A stretch of DNA of 18,845 bases from CTSOIL-112 sp964293815. GTDB taxonomy: Bacteria > Pseudomonadota > Gammaproteobacteria > Burkholderiales > Burkholderiaceae. Below, piece by piece: positions 7,135 through 13,618 of this stretch. Position 1 is the first letter of the stretch. Every line of letters starts with the position of its first letter. The position numbers and the translations under genes were made by a program. Below the pieces are notes generated by a model. It did not search any database. It had not been told where the DNA came from and saw nothing but the letters and a program-made list of their open reading frames with translations. The stretch is taken from the NCBI GenBank assembly GCA_964293815.1, contig CAXYYC010000035.1, forward strand, positions 1-18,845, read 5' to 3'.

Positions 7135-8685
7135 ATGATAAAAAATTTTATAAAACAATTATTTACACCCAAAGGGCGTCAGGTGAAAACCTCGGCGACT
7201 GATGAGTTGAATGCAGTAGATCGTCCCAGTGGAACGGCAGGTACTTCGCGCGAAGCGCGCAAGAAACTCAAAGCCCGTGCGGCAAAATCCGTTGTACATA
7301 AAGCGCACTCGTATCCGGCGAAAAAGCACGGCATTAATCCACGCTACATCCCCGAGTCGGCGCGCGTGGTCAGCGAAATTTTGAGCGAAGCGGGTTTTGA
7401 GGCGTATGTGGTCGGCGGTGCGGTGCGTGATTTGATGCTCGGTCACATTCCAAAGGATTTTGACGTGGCGACCAATGCGCGTCCTGAGCAGGTTTTGAAA
7501 CTGTTTCGCCGCTCGCGCATCATTGGGCGACGTTTTCGCATTGTGCACGTCATGCACAAACGCGATTTGATCGAGGTGACGACGTTTCGCTCGGATAATT
7601 TAGAGGATCAGGAAACCGATGAACACGGGCGTGTGCTGCGCGATAATGTGTATGGCAATATCGAGTCCGACGCCTCTCGCCGCGACATGACCATCAATGC
7701 GCTGTATTACGATGTCAAACGTCAAGTGGTTTTGGATTACCACGGTGGCGTGAGCGATCTGAACGATCAGGTGCTGCGCATCATTGGCGATCCAGAAACG
7801 CGCTTTCGTGAGGATCCCGTGCGGATGTTGCGCGTGTTGCGTTTCATGGCGAAATTCGGTTTTGAAGCCGAGTCACATACGCTTGAAGCGATGCAGGCCA
7901 ATCGCGGCTTGCTTGGTAATATTCCTTCGGCGCGTTTGTTTGACGAGACATTGAAATTTTTCACTACGGGGCATGCGCTCAGAAGCTTCGAAGTGTTGCA
8001 AAAATACGGTTTTACCGCTTATCTCATGCCGGTCTTGCACGATGTGGTACAAAGTGAGCGTGGTATGGACTGGGTGCGTTCGGTGTTGGCTCAGACCGAC
8101 GAGCGCGTGCATGAGGACAAATCGATTTCGCCGGGCTTTTTGTTTGCCGCACTGATGTGGTTGAAGGTTGAAGAACGCTGGTTGGCACATCGGGCACACA
8201 ATCCGGTGGTGGTTGCGTTGGATTTGGCGATGGGTGAGGTGATTAATCAGGATAAAGAGCAAGTCACCATGACCAAACGTTTTGTCAGCGATATGCGCGA
8301 TATCTGGAGCATGCAACCGCGCTTGGAGCGTCGTTTGCCGCGCCAGATTCAGCGCGTGTTAGAAACTCCACGTTTCCGTGCTGGTTACGACTTTTTGCTT
8401 CTGCGTGCGCAACGTGGTCATCTGGGTGAAGAGGGCGAAGAAATCGCCGCATGGTGGGGCGATATGTATGCTGCCAATGGCGCGGAGCGCCAACGCATGA
8501 TAGAAGCGTTGCGTCAGCAACCGAAAAAAGCCAGTACGTTGACGACCGCAACGACACCAGCAGACGGTACAGATAAACCGAAAAAACGCCGCCGTCGCCG
8601 CAAACCAAAAGCGAAAACTGCGGATACGGCGAATGGTGGCGTGGCCGCTGAACACAATGCGCCATCGACAAACGAGGCCTCATGA
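7135..8685 (+). CDS. pcnB: poly(A) polymerase I
   Basis: This adds poly(A) tails to RNA 3' ends, which promotes decay by exonucleases. A 516-residue class II nucleotidyltransferase. GGAVRD is at 94-99 and the metal-binding DFD at 108-110 (catalytic D108, D110). The poly(A)-polymerase signature IIGRRFR is at 129-135, which helps distinguish it from CCA-adding enzymes. RRDMTINAL (182-190) and RFREDPVRMLR (223-233) follow. The C-terminus holds a very basic run, KKRRRRRKPKAK, at about 483-494, likely to bind RNA. The N-terminus MIKNFIKQLF is typical of betaproteobacterial members; no strong ribosome binding site precedes it. Its stop overlaps the folK start (ATGA), which suggests coupling. Confidence 0.95.
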   Translation: MIKNFIKQLFTPKGRQVKTSATDELNAVDRPSGTAGTSREARKKLKARAAKSVVHKAHSYPAKKHGINPRYIPESARVVSEILSEAGFEAYVVGGAVRDLMLGHIPKDFDVATNARPEQVLKLFRRSRIIGRRFRIVHVMHKRDLIEVTTFRSDNLEDQETDEHGRVLRDNVYGNIESDASRRDMTINALYYDVKRQVVLDYHGGVSDLNDQVLRIIGDPETRFREDPVRMLRVLRFMAKFGFEAESHTLEAMQANRGLLGNIPSARLFDETLKFFTTGHALRSFEVLQKYGFTAYLMPVLHDVVQSERGMDWVRSVLAQTDERVHEDKSISPGFLFAALMWLKVEERWLAHRAHNPVVVALDLAMGEVINQDKEQVTMTKRFVSDMRDIWSMQPRLERRLPRQIQRVLETPRFRAGYDFLLLRAQRGHLGEEGEEIAAWWGDMYAANGAERQRMIEALRQQPKKASTLTTATTPADGTDKPKKRRRRRKPKAKTADTANGGVAAEHNAPSTNEAS

Positions 8686-9197
8686 GCGCGATGAATCATC
8701 CTGCGGTGACGGCATTCATCGGTATTGGCGGTAATCTCGGGCAGGCGCAAACCACTGTACTGGCGGCGATTGACGCCTTGGCGCAGTTGCCGCAAACACA
8801 GCTAATCGCTCGCTCGCCGCTGTACGGCAGTGCGCCGCTTGGCGAAAATGCCGATGGACCGAACTATGTCAATGCGGTAGCGCAACTGCACACCACTTTG
8901 CCTGCGGATGCGCTTCTGCGCGAATTACACCGCATCGAAGGCGAGTTTGGCCGTGCGCGCAGCTACAAAAATGCGCCGCGTACCCTCGATTTGGACATTT
9001 TGTTGTACGGCGACACGGTGTGTCATACCGACACGCTGCTCCTCCCACATCCGCGTATGCACGAGCGCGCCTTCGTGCTCCATCCACTGTTTGACCTCAA
9101 CCCCGACATCTCGTGGCATAATGCGCTCGGACAACGAGTCTCAGTGCGTGATCTGAAAGCGCAGATCGTCGATCAAGACATCACAAGATTAAATTAA
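8682..9197 (+). CDS. folK: 2-amino-4-hydroxy-6-hydroxymethyldihydropteridine pyrophosphokinase
   Basis: HPPK transfers pyrophosphate from ATP to the pterin in folate synthesis. It has 171 residues, near the usual 160. The opening FIGIGGNLG (12-20), the central RTLDLDILLYG (100-110, with D103 and D105 as the Mg2+ ligands known from E. coli) and LPHPRMHERAFV (121-132) are all present. The start ATG overlaps the pcnB stop by four bases; M4 (8691) is an alternative. It is followed by panB after 11 bases, so pcnB, folK and panB form one unit. Confidence 0.96.
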   Translation: MSAMNHPAVTAFIGIGGNLGQAQTTVLAAIDALAQLPQTQLIARSPLYGSAPLGENADGPNYVNAVAQLHTTLPADALLRELHRIEGEFGRARSYKNAPRTLDLDILLYGDTVCHTDTLLLPHPRMHERAFVLHPLFDLNPDISWHNALGQRVSVRDLKAQIVDQDITRLN

Positions 9198-9208
9198 AGG
9201 AGAATACG

Positions 9209-10093
9209 ATGAGCCAAAATGCTGCGTATGGAAATGCCGAAGCGCCAAGTCAAGGCGCAGTAGAGAGCAAACCGCTCAAGCCGATTTCCCTGACCGTATT
9301 GCAGGAAATGAAAGCCAAGGGCGAAAAAATCGCCATGCTGACCTGCTATGATGCGTCTTTTTCCGCCTTATTGGACACGCAACACGTTGATTGTATTTTA
9401 GTCGGCGATTCGCTGGGCAATGTGATTCAAGGTCAACGCACGACGATTCCGGTGCAAATGAATGACGTGGTGTATCACACCAAGGCCGTGTTACGCGGGC
9501 TATACACCCGCCCGCAATCGCGTGCGTGGGTGGTTGCCGACATGCCATTCGGCTCGTATGGCACGACCGAAGACGCGCTGCATAACGCAGTCAAACTGAT
9601 GCAGGCGGGCGCGCACATGGTGAAAGTCGAAGGCGGCGCGTGGCTGGCCAATACGGTGCGAACCTTGGTTCAAAACGGTATTCCGGTCTGCGCGCATTTG
9701 GGTTTGACTCCACAATCGGTGTATCAATTGGGCGGATTCAAGGTGCAGGCGAAAACCAGCGCGGCCGCCGATCAGTTGTTGCAGGACGCTTTGGCCTTGC
9801 AAGAGGCAGGCGCGAGTATGCTGGTGATCGAAGCCGTTCCGATGCACGTCGGCAAATTCGTCACCGAGCATGTGAAAATGGTCACCATCGGCATTGGTGC
9901 GGGTAAAGACACCGACGGTCAGGTATTGGTATTGTACGATATGCTGGACGTATTTCCGGGCAAAAAGGCGAAGTTTGTTAAAAATTTCATGCAGGGCAAA
10001 TCCAGCATTGCAGAGGCGGTTGCCGAGTATGTGGCGCAAGTCAAATCCGGTGAATTTCCACAGCCAGAACATGGCTTTACGGGAGGGGTATGA
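9209..10093 (+). CDS. panB: 3-methyl-2-oxobutanoate hydroxymethyltransferase
   Basis: This makes ketopantoate from alpha-ketoisovalerate using methylene-tetrahydrofolate, the first committed step towards pantothenate. A TIM-barrel enzyme of 294 residues. The metal and substrate residues lie in VGDSLGN (D67 at 65-71), DMPFGSYG (D111), MVKVEGG (K139, E141) and VIEAVP (E208). AAAGGAG (9196-9202) fixes the ATG. Compared with the common length of about 264, there is a polar N-terminal extension of about 25 residues before ISLTVLQEMK, and no likely internal start removes it. The stop overlaps the next gene's ATG. Confidence 0.96.
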   Translation: MSQNAAYGNAEAPSQGAVESKPLKPISLTVLQEMKAKGEKIAMLTCYDASFSALLDTQHVDCILVGDSLGNVIQGQRTTIPVQMNDVVYHTKAVLRGLYTRPQSRAWVVADMPFGSYGTTEDALHNAVKLMQAGAHMVKVEGGAWLANTVRTLVQNGIPVCAHLGLTPQSVYQLGGFKVQAKTSAAADQLLQDALALQEAGASMLVIEAVPMHVGKFVTEHVKMVTIGIGAGKDTDGQVLVLYDMLDVFPGKKAKFVKNFMQGKSSIAEAVAEYVAQVKSGEFPQPEHGFTGGV

Positions 10094-10398
10094 TGTTACG
10101 CAAACTGAGTTTATCCGTAGGGATTGCCGTGCTGTTAGCGGCGTGTCAAACGCCGCCGCAATCATCTGAACCTAAGCCGCAAGTCCAGCCAACCTTGCCA
10201 ACGGGGATGAAAATCTGTAAATTCCGCCCTGATGCCTGCACCATGCAGTACGAGCCAGTTTGTGGCTATGATGCCGCAGGGCGCCAGTTGCAAACCTATG
10301 GCAATGGGTGTAGTGCCTGTGGTCAGCCGGAGGTTCATGGCTTCATCGGCGGTGAATGCAATGGCATGAATGACACTAAAGGCTCAAAAAGCCAATAA
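10090..10398 (+). CDS. lipoprotein with a Kazal-type protease-inhibitor-like domain
   Basis: A 102-residue predicted lipoprotein. The signal peptide is MMLRKLSLSVGIAVLLAAC with lipobox LAAC and lipidated C19. A Pro/Gln-rich linker (20-38) leads to a six-cysteine domain with C43, C50, C58, C74, C77 and C90. The core EPVCGYD, then TYGNGCSAC and GGEC, follow the Kazal pattern C-x7-C ... C-x2-C, but the third gap is 15 residues against the classical 10, so the reactive-loop side carries an insertion. Kazal domains inhibit serine proteases; a bacterial lipoprotein of this kind would act in the periplasm or at the outer membrane. Its ATG overlaps the panB stop (ATGA) and GGGAGGGG lies just upstream, so it is coupled to panB. 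Inhibitor activity is inferred, not shown. Confidence 0.82.
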   Translation: MMLRKLSLSVGIAVLLAACQTPPQSSEPKPQVQPTLPTGMKICKFRPDACTMQYEPVCGYDAAGRQLQTYGNGCSACGQPEVHGFIGGECNGMNDTKGSKSQ

Positions 10399-10439
10399 CA
10401 ATAACTTAAACAATTTTTATATAGGCTTCAGGAATCACC

Positions 10440-11318
10440 ATGCGAATTATTTCCGATATCAATGAATTACGCTCACAAATGCACGGACAGAATCGTGTCG
10501 CCTTTGTGCCGACGATGGGCAATTTGCACGAAGGGCATTTGAGCTTGATGCGCTTGGCGGCGGTGCATGGTGACCCTGTGGTGGCGAGTATTTTTGTTAA
10601 TCGCTTGCAGTTCGGCCCGAATGAAGACTTTGACAAATACCCGCGCACCATGCAGTCGGATGTGGATAAGCTGGAAAAGGAGCATGTGTACGTCCTGTTC
10701 GCACCGACTGAAAAAGAATTGTACCCAGAGCCGCAAGAATACCGCGTTCAGCCGCCGCATGATTTGGGTGATATCCTCGAAGGCGAATTTCGCCCAGGTT
10801 TTTTCCAAGGCGTGTGCACCGTGGTGTTGAAACTGTTCTCCTGCGTGCAGCCCAAAGTCGCGGTATTTGGTAAAAAAGACTATCAGCAGTTGATGATTAT
10901 CCGCTCGATGTGCCGTCAATTGGCCTTGCCGGTGGAAATCATCGCGGCAGAAACCGTGCGCGATGCCGACGGATTGGCGCTGTCCTCACGCAACCAATAT
11001 TTATCCGCTAATGAACGCGCCGAAGCGCCACGTTTGTACCGCGTGCTCAATCAGGTGCGTGAGCGACTGCTTGCACAGGTCAAGCAGGTCGAGCAGGTCA
11101 AACAGGGCGCACAGCAGTTGACGCCATTGGCACAATTAGAACACGACGCCGTGAACGAATTAAGCGCGCATGGCTGGAAGCCCGACTACATTGCCATTCG
11201 CCGTCAGCATGATTTGCTGGAGCCAAGTGCGGAGCAGGTGCTTGCTGGCGAGCCGCTGGTGATTTTGGCTGCGGTACGTTTGGGCACAACCCGATTGATT
11301 GATAACTTAGAAATTTAA
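10440..11318 (+). CDS. panC: pantothenate synthetase
   Basis: This joins pantoate and beta-alanine, using ATP through a pantoyl-adenylate. A 292-residue protein of the nucleotidylyltransferase superfamily. The HIGH-like motif is PTMGNLHEGH (24-33), then FGKKDYQQL (143-151) and the KMSKS-equivalent SSRNQYLS (182-189). AGGA (10430-10433) is six bases before the ATG. Residues 213-224 (QVKQVEQVKQGA) are coded by a 9-bp tandem repeat and form an insertion in the C-terminal dimerisation region. It lies 41 bases after the Kazal lipoprotein gene. Its co-substrate enzyme, PanD, is encoded near position 3000 on the other strand. Confidence 0.96.
   Translation: MRIISDINELRSQMHGQNRVAFVPTMGNLHEGHLSLMRLAAVHGDPVVASIFVNRLQFGPNEDFDKYPRTMQSDVDKLEKEHVYVLFAPTEKELYPEPQEYRVQPPHDLGDILEGEFRPGFFQGVCTVVLKLFSCVQPKVAVFGKKDYQQLMIIRSMCRQLALPVEIIAAETVRDADGLALSSRNQYLSANERAEAPRLYRVLNQVRERLLAQVKQVEQVKQGAQQLTPLAQLEHDAVNELSAHGWKPDYIAIRRQHDLLEPSAEQVLAGEPLVILAAVRLGTTRLIDNLEI
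11076..11111 (+). repeat. 9-bp tandem repeat inside panC
   Basis: CAGGTCAAG, CAGGTCGAG and CAGGTCAAA are followed by the decayed unit CAGGGCGCA. The reading frame is kept (QVK QVE QVK QGA). Copy number could vary between strains without breaking the frame. Confidence 0.85.
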
Positions 11319-11345
11319 ACAGCACTGATAGAAATGGAGATTGAT

Positions 11346-11756
11346 ATGATTCAACGCATAGACAGTAACAACCGCATGAGCCAAGCCGTCGTTTATAACG
11401 GCGTTGTGTATCTCGCCGGTCAAGTGGACGAATCGGCTACGCCCGATGCGCCGGGTACGGTTTTGCAACAAACCGCCAATGTATTGGCGCAAGTTGATGG
11501 TTTGTTGGCAAAAGCAGGCACGGATAAAAGTCGCTTATTGACGGCGACCATTTACCTGACCGATATTGCCACCTTTGGCGAGATGAATCAGGCGTGGCAA
11601 GCGTGGGTGTCGCCACAAGGTCTGCCCACACGCGCGACGGTGGAAATCGGCGCGTTGGCGGGGGCTGAATACAAAGTTGAAATCGTCGTGACCGCCGCAG
11701 CGGCTACCGGCGCGTGCTGTGCGGGCGAATCAGATAGTAAGGGTTGCTGTGCCTAA
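11346..11756 (+). CDS. RidA-family protein with a paired-cysteine C-terminal tail
   Basis: A 136-residue protein of the RidA/YjgF/YER057c family, whose members deaminate reactive enamines and imines or bind small molecules. The core runs from about residue 3 to 118: VVYLAGQVDE (20-29), LLTATIYLTDI (64-74), GLPTRATVE (92-100) with R96, and YKVEIVVTA (109-117) with E112. R96 and E112 correspond to the Arg and Glu that RidA uses for catalysis, so activity is plausible. The ATG at 11346 is chosen over 11334 because GGAG (11336-11339) lies six bases before it. The tail ATGACCAGESDSKGCCA has two Cys-Cys pairs, at 124-125 and 134-135, which I do not know from ordinary RidA proteins. It is the last gene before a strong terminator. 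Confidence 0.85.
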   Translation: MIQRIDSNNRMSQAVVYNGVVYLAGQVDESATPDAPGTVLQQTANVLAQVDGLLAKAGTDKSRLLTATIYLTDIATFGEMNQAWQAWVSPQGLPTRATVEIGALAGAEYKVEIVVTAAAATGACCAGESDSKGCCA

Positions 11757-11773
11757 GCGGTAAATGCAGGAAT

Positions 11774-11808
11774 AAAAATGCCCAAGTCTCTGCTTGGGCA
11801 TTTTTTTT
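11774..11808. terminator. bidirectional rho-independent terminator (ridA / MOSC)
   Basis: A 13-bp stem AAAAATGCCCAAG/CTTGGGCATTTTT (11774-11786 with 11793-11805) with a TCTCTG loop ends in T8 on the plus strand and T5 on the minus strand. It lies between the convergent RidA and MOSC genes. Confidence 0.94.
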
Positions 11809-11830
11809 GTTTCCATGCGCGCCAATCGGT

Positions 11831-12409
11831 TCAATCCGATGCGGTTTTGCGCATTGCCACTTTAAATAGTTCGCTGATGGCTGTATCGCGTGCGCCGTGC
11901 ACGAGGGTGAACGCTTCGCCCGCGCGCAGCGTGCCGGTACGAACCACTGCGAGATAAAAGCCGCAATATCCAGTGTGCGCCATCTTTTTCGCGGCGCGTT
12001 TGTCATTCATCACCGCGTTGAATTTAAAGCATGGTTGGCGCGGTTCGGTCACGCGCAAAATGCAGTCGGCAAAGTGCAATTCGTCGCCGACATAGACATC
12101 GTGTTCCAACAAACCCGCGAGCGTTAAATTCTCACCCATGCTACCGTAGGGCAGTGGATTGTCCAATCCCAATTGACTTTGCTGCTCACGCCAATACGGA
12201 TAATGCTCCGAAGGGTAGGCGTAAACAGCTTTGGATAGGCCGCCATGTACGCTCAAATCAGCCTGTTCGTCGCCATCCAGTCCCAGTGGCTTGACCGTGA
12301 CTGCGCCGGATACGCTGGTTTTATGAATCGCACTCAGCACCTGTTGACCACTGATATTCAGCGGTTTGGCGCAGGCAATTTGAATGGACAATAGTGTTAA
12401 GTGGCTCAT
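11831..12409 (-). CDS. MOSC domain protein (YiiM-like)
   Basis: A 192-residue protein with a MOSC domain, the C-terminal domain of molybdenum-cofactor sulfurase. In YiiM-type proteins it binds molybdenum cofactor and reduces N-hydroxylated compounds. GDEQADLSVHGGLSKAVYAY at about 46-65 and HYPYW at 69-73 are typical of YiiM. MGENLTL (91-97) and PRQPCFKF (123-130) follow, and C127 is the conserved cysteine expected to hold the cofactor. The start at 12409 (MSHLTLLSIQ) fits the family. The frame is open back to 12547, but that part is not MOSC-like. AGGA lies ten bases upstream. It stands alone between the terminator and the ubiT fragment. Confidence 0.88.
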   Translation of the reverse strand: MSHLTLLSIQIACAKPLNISGQQVLSAIHKTSVSGAVTVKPLGLDGDEQADLSVHGGLSKAVYAYPSEHYPYWREQQSQLGLDNPLPYGSMGENLTLAGLLEHDVYVGDELHFADCILRVTEPRQPCFKFNAVMNDKRAAKKMAHTGYCGFYLAVVRTGTLRAGEAFTLVHGARDTAISELFKVAMRKTASD

Positions 12410-12494
12410 CTTGTTGCATTCCTGTGTGCAATGTGTTGAATGGATTTTAATACGAGTGAGCAAACAAACCACGGCTTTTTTATCGATTGATGGT

Positions 12495-12662
12495 TTAATT
12501 TTGTGAAAAACTCGGCCACTCAACCGCATCCAGCATATTTTTGACAATCAGCCCCAGTTCGGTGTCGCCGTCAATGGATGAGGTGCGGTTGAAAAATAGA
12601 GTGTCAGGGGTTTCTTGGCGCAAACCGAGTGGTATAAAAGCCGAAATTGTGGCGTGGAAAAA
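12495..12662 (-). pseudogene. C-terminal fragment of a UbiT-like SCP2-domain protein
   Basis: The minus-strand frame ending at 12495 reads TPDTLFFNRTSSIDGDTELG followed by LIVKNMLDAVEW. This closely matches the conserved C-terminal signature of UbiT (E. coli YhbT), DPDTLFFQRRL-IEGDTELGL-VKN, as I recall it. UbiT is an accessory factor of oxygen-independent ubiquinone synthesis. Similarity fades upstream of about 12662, and the place where the N-terminal two thirds should be is occupied by ung on the other strand. The usually conserved RRL reads RTS. A Met at 12719 could start a 74-residue protein, so expression of a short product cannot be excluded, but a truncated remnant is the simpler reading. 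Confidence 0.65.
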
Positions 12663-12697
12663 GAAACGCTGTCGTGGGTTTATCATTGCTGTATCAA

Positions 12698-12726
12698 TTG
12701 GGTTTTGGTACCAGCTCATGTTAAAA
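12698..12726 (+). promoter_or_regulatory. candidate sigma-70 promoter for ung
   Basis: TTGGGT (12698-12703), a 17-base spacer and TTAAAA (12721-12726) lie about 55 bases upstream of the ung start. Both hexamers are imperfect. Confidence 0.35.
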
Positions 12727-12780
12727 TCCGTCTGTTTTTGCGCTTTAACGATCAATTGTTCAACAGGAACTGGAGGGCTT

Positions 12781-13470
12781 ATGAACGGTGTACAGGTTGC
12801 GGATGTCAAAATAGAACCGAGCTGGAAAGCGGCATTGGCATACGAGTTCGATCAGCCGTATTTCGCCCAAATCAAAGAGCAATTACTTGCCGCAAAAAAT
12901 GCAGGGAAAACGGTTTATCCGCGCGGCAGCTTGATTTTTAACGCGTTCAACACCACGCCGCTGTCCGAGGTGAAGGTGGTTATTCTGGGGCAAGACCCGT
13001 ACCATCAGCCGAATCAAGCAATGGGCTTGTCTTTTTCCGTGCCGCATGGCGTGGCGATTCCGCCGTCTTTACGCAATGTGTATAAAGAGTTGGCGCGCAC
13101 GATTGAGGGTTTTACCATTCCGAATCACGGCGATTTGACGCATTGGGCGCAGCAAGGCGTATTTTTGCTCAATGCGGTTTTGACCGTGGAGCAAAGCCGT
13201 GCGGCAAGTCACGCCGGTTTGGGCTGGCAAAATTTCACTGATGCGGTGATTCGCACGATCTCCGAGCGCAATGAGGGCGTGGTTTTTATGCTCTGGGGTA
13301 ATTTTGCCAAGAAAAAAGCCGAGCTGATCGATGCGGGCAAACACCATATTTTAACCGCTGTACATCCGTCACCATTGGCTGGAAACGGTTTCTCGGGCTG
13401 TAATCATTTTGCGAAAGCCAATGAGCTTCTGCTGGCGCAGGGCAAGCAGCCGATTGATTGGCAAGTTTGA
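12781..13470 (+). CDS. ung: uracil-DNA glycosylase (family 1)
   Basis: This removes uracil from DNA as the first step of base-excision repair. It has 229 residues, the usual length. The water-activating loop GQDPYH is at 70-75 with catalytic D72, the uracil-stacking region SFSVP at 84-88, and the minor-groove intercalation loop HPSPLA at 195-200 with H195. The ATG at 12781 follows GGAGG (12772-12776) by four bases and gives the family-typical N-terminus; the frame stays open upstream without Ung similarity. The gene is followed by thrC after 148 bases. Confidence 0.96.
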   Translation: MNGVQVADVKIEPSWKAALAYEFDQPYFAQIKEQLLAAKNAGKTVYPRGSLIFNAFNTTPLSEVKVVILGQDPYHQPNQAMGLSFSVPHGVAIPPSLRNVYKELARTIEGFTIPNHGDLTHWAQQGVFLLNAVLTVEQSRAASHAGLGWQNFTDAVIRTISERNEGVVFMLWGNFAKKKAELIDAGKHHILTAVHPSPLAGNGFSGCNHFAKANELLLAQGKQPIDWQV

Positions 13471-13544
13471 CCGAGAAGCCTCAGTCGGAGCGGATAAATC
13501 GCGCTTACCGCATCTAAACTATGGGAAATGAAGCGTCCTTCCTT

Positions 13545-13550
13545 TATAAT
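13545..13550 (+). promoter_or_regulatory. candidate -10 element upstream of thrC
   Basis: A perfect TATAAT lies about 70 bases before the thrC start. I see no good -35 hexamer 16-18 bases upstream, so this is a weak call resting on the -10 alone. Confidence 0.35.
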
Positions 13551-13618
13551 AATAAGCTGTTTGATTTCCTCTTTTAATGGTGTGCCTCACCGTTTGACAC
13601 AACCTAAATGGTCTAACT

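Larger units (their letters stand above)
12410..12780. other. gap between the MOSC gene and ung
   Basis: This 371-bp stretch holds the ubiT remnant (12495-12662), a candidate ung promoter (12698-12726) and, nearest the MOSC gene, an A+T-rich stretch that must carry its promoter. I see no other gene. The plus-strand frame open from 12541 joins ung in frame, but its first 80 codons are antisense to the ubiT remnant and unlike Ung. Confidence 0.6.

Noticed and set aside
8550..8640. Low-complexity Arg/Lys stretch in pcnB as a possible frameshift artefact
   Set aside because: Basic C-terminal tails are normal in proteobacterial PcnB, and the frame runs on cleanly to the ATGA junction with folK.
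9500..10165. 221-codon minus-strand open frame over panB
   Set aside because: It is the antisense shadow of panB: it has no ribosome binding site, a His/Arg/Gln-rich composition and no recognisable domain.
12541..12780. 80-codon N-terminal extension of ung
   Set aside because: It is antisense to the ubiT remnant and has no Ung similarity. The ATG at 12781 has GGAGG before it and gives the normal length.
13594..13599. Perfect TTGACA just upstream of the thrC start
   Set aside because: A -10 element at the right spacing would fall on the start codon, and the sequence there (around 13614-13622) is poor. The TATAAT further upstream is the better candidate.
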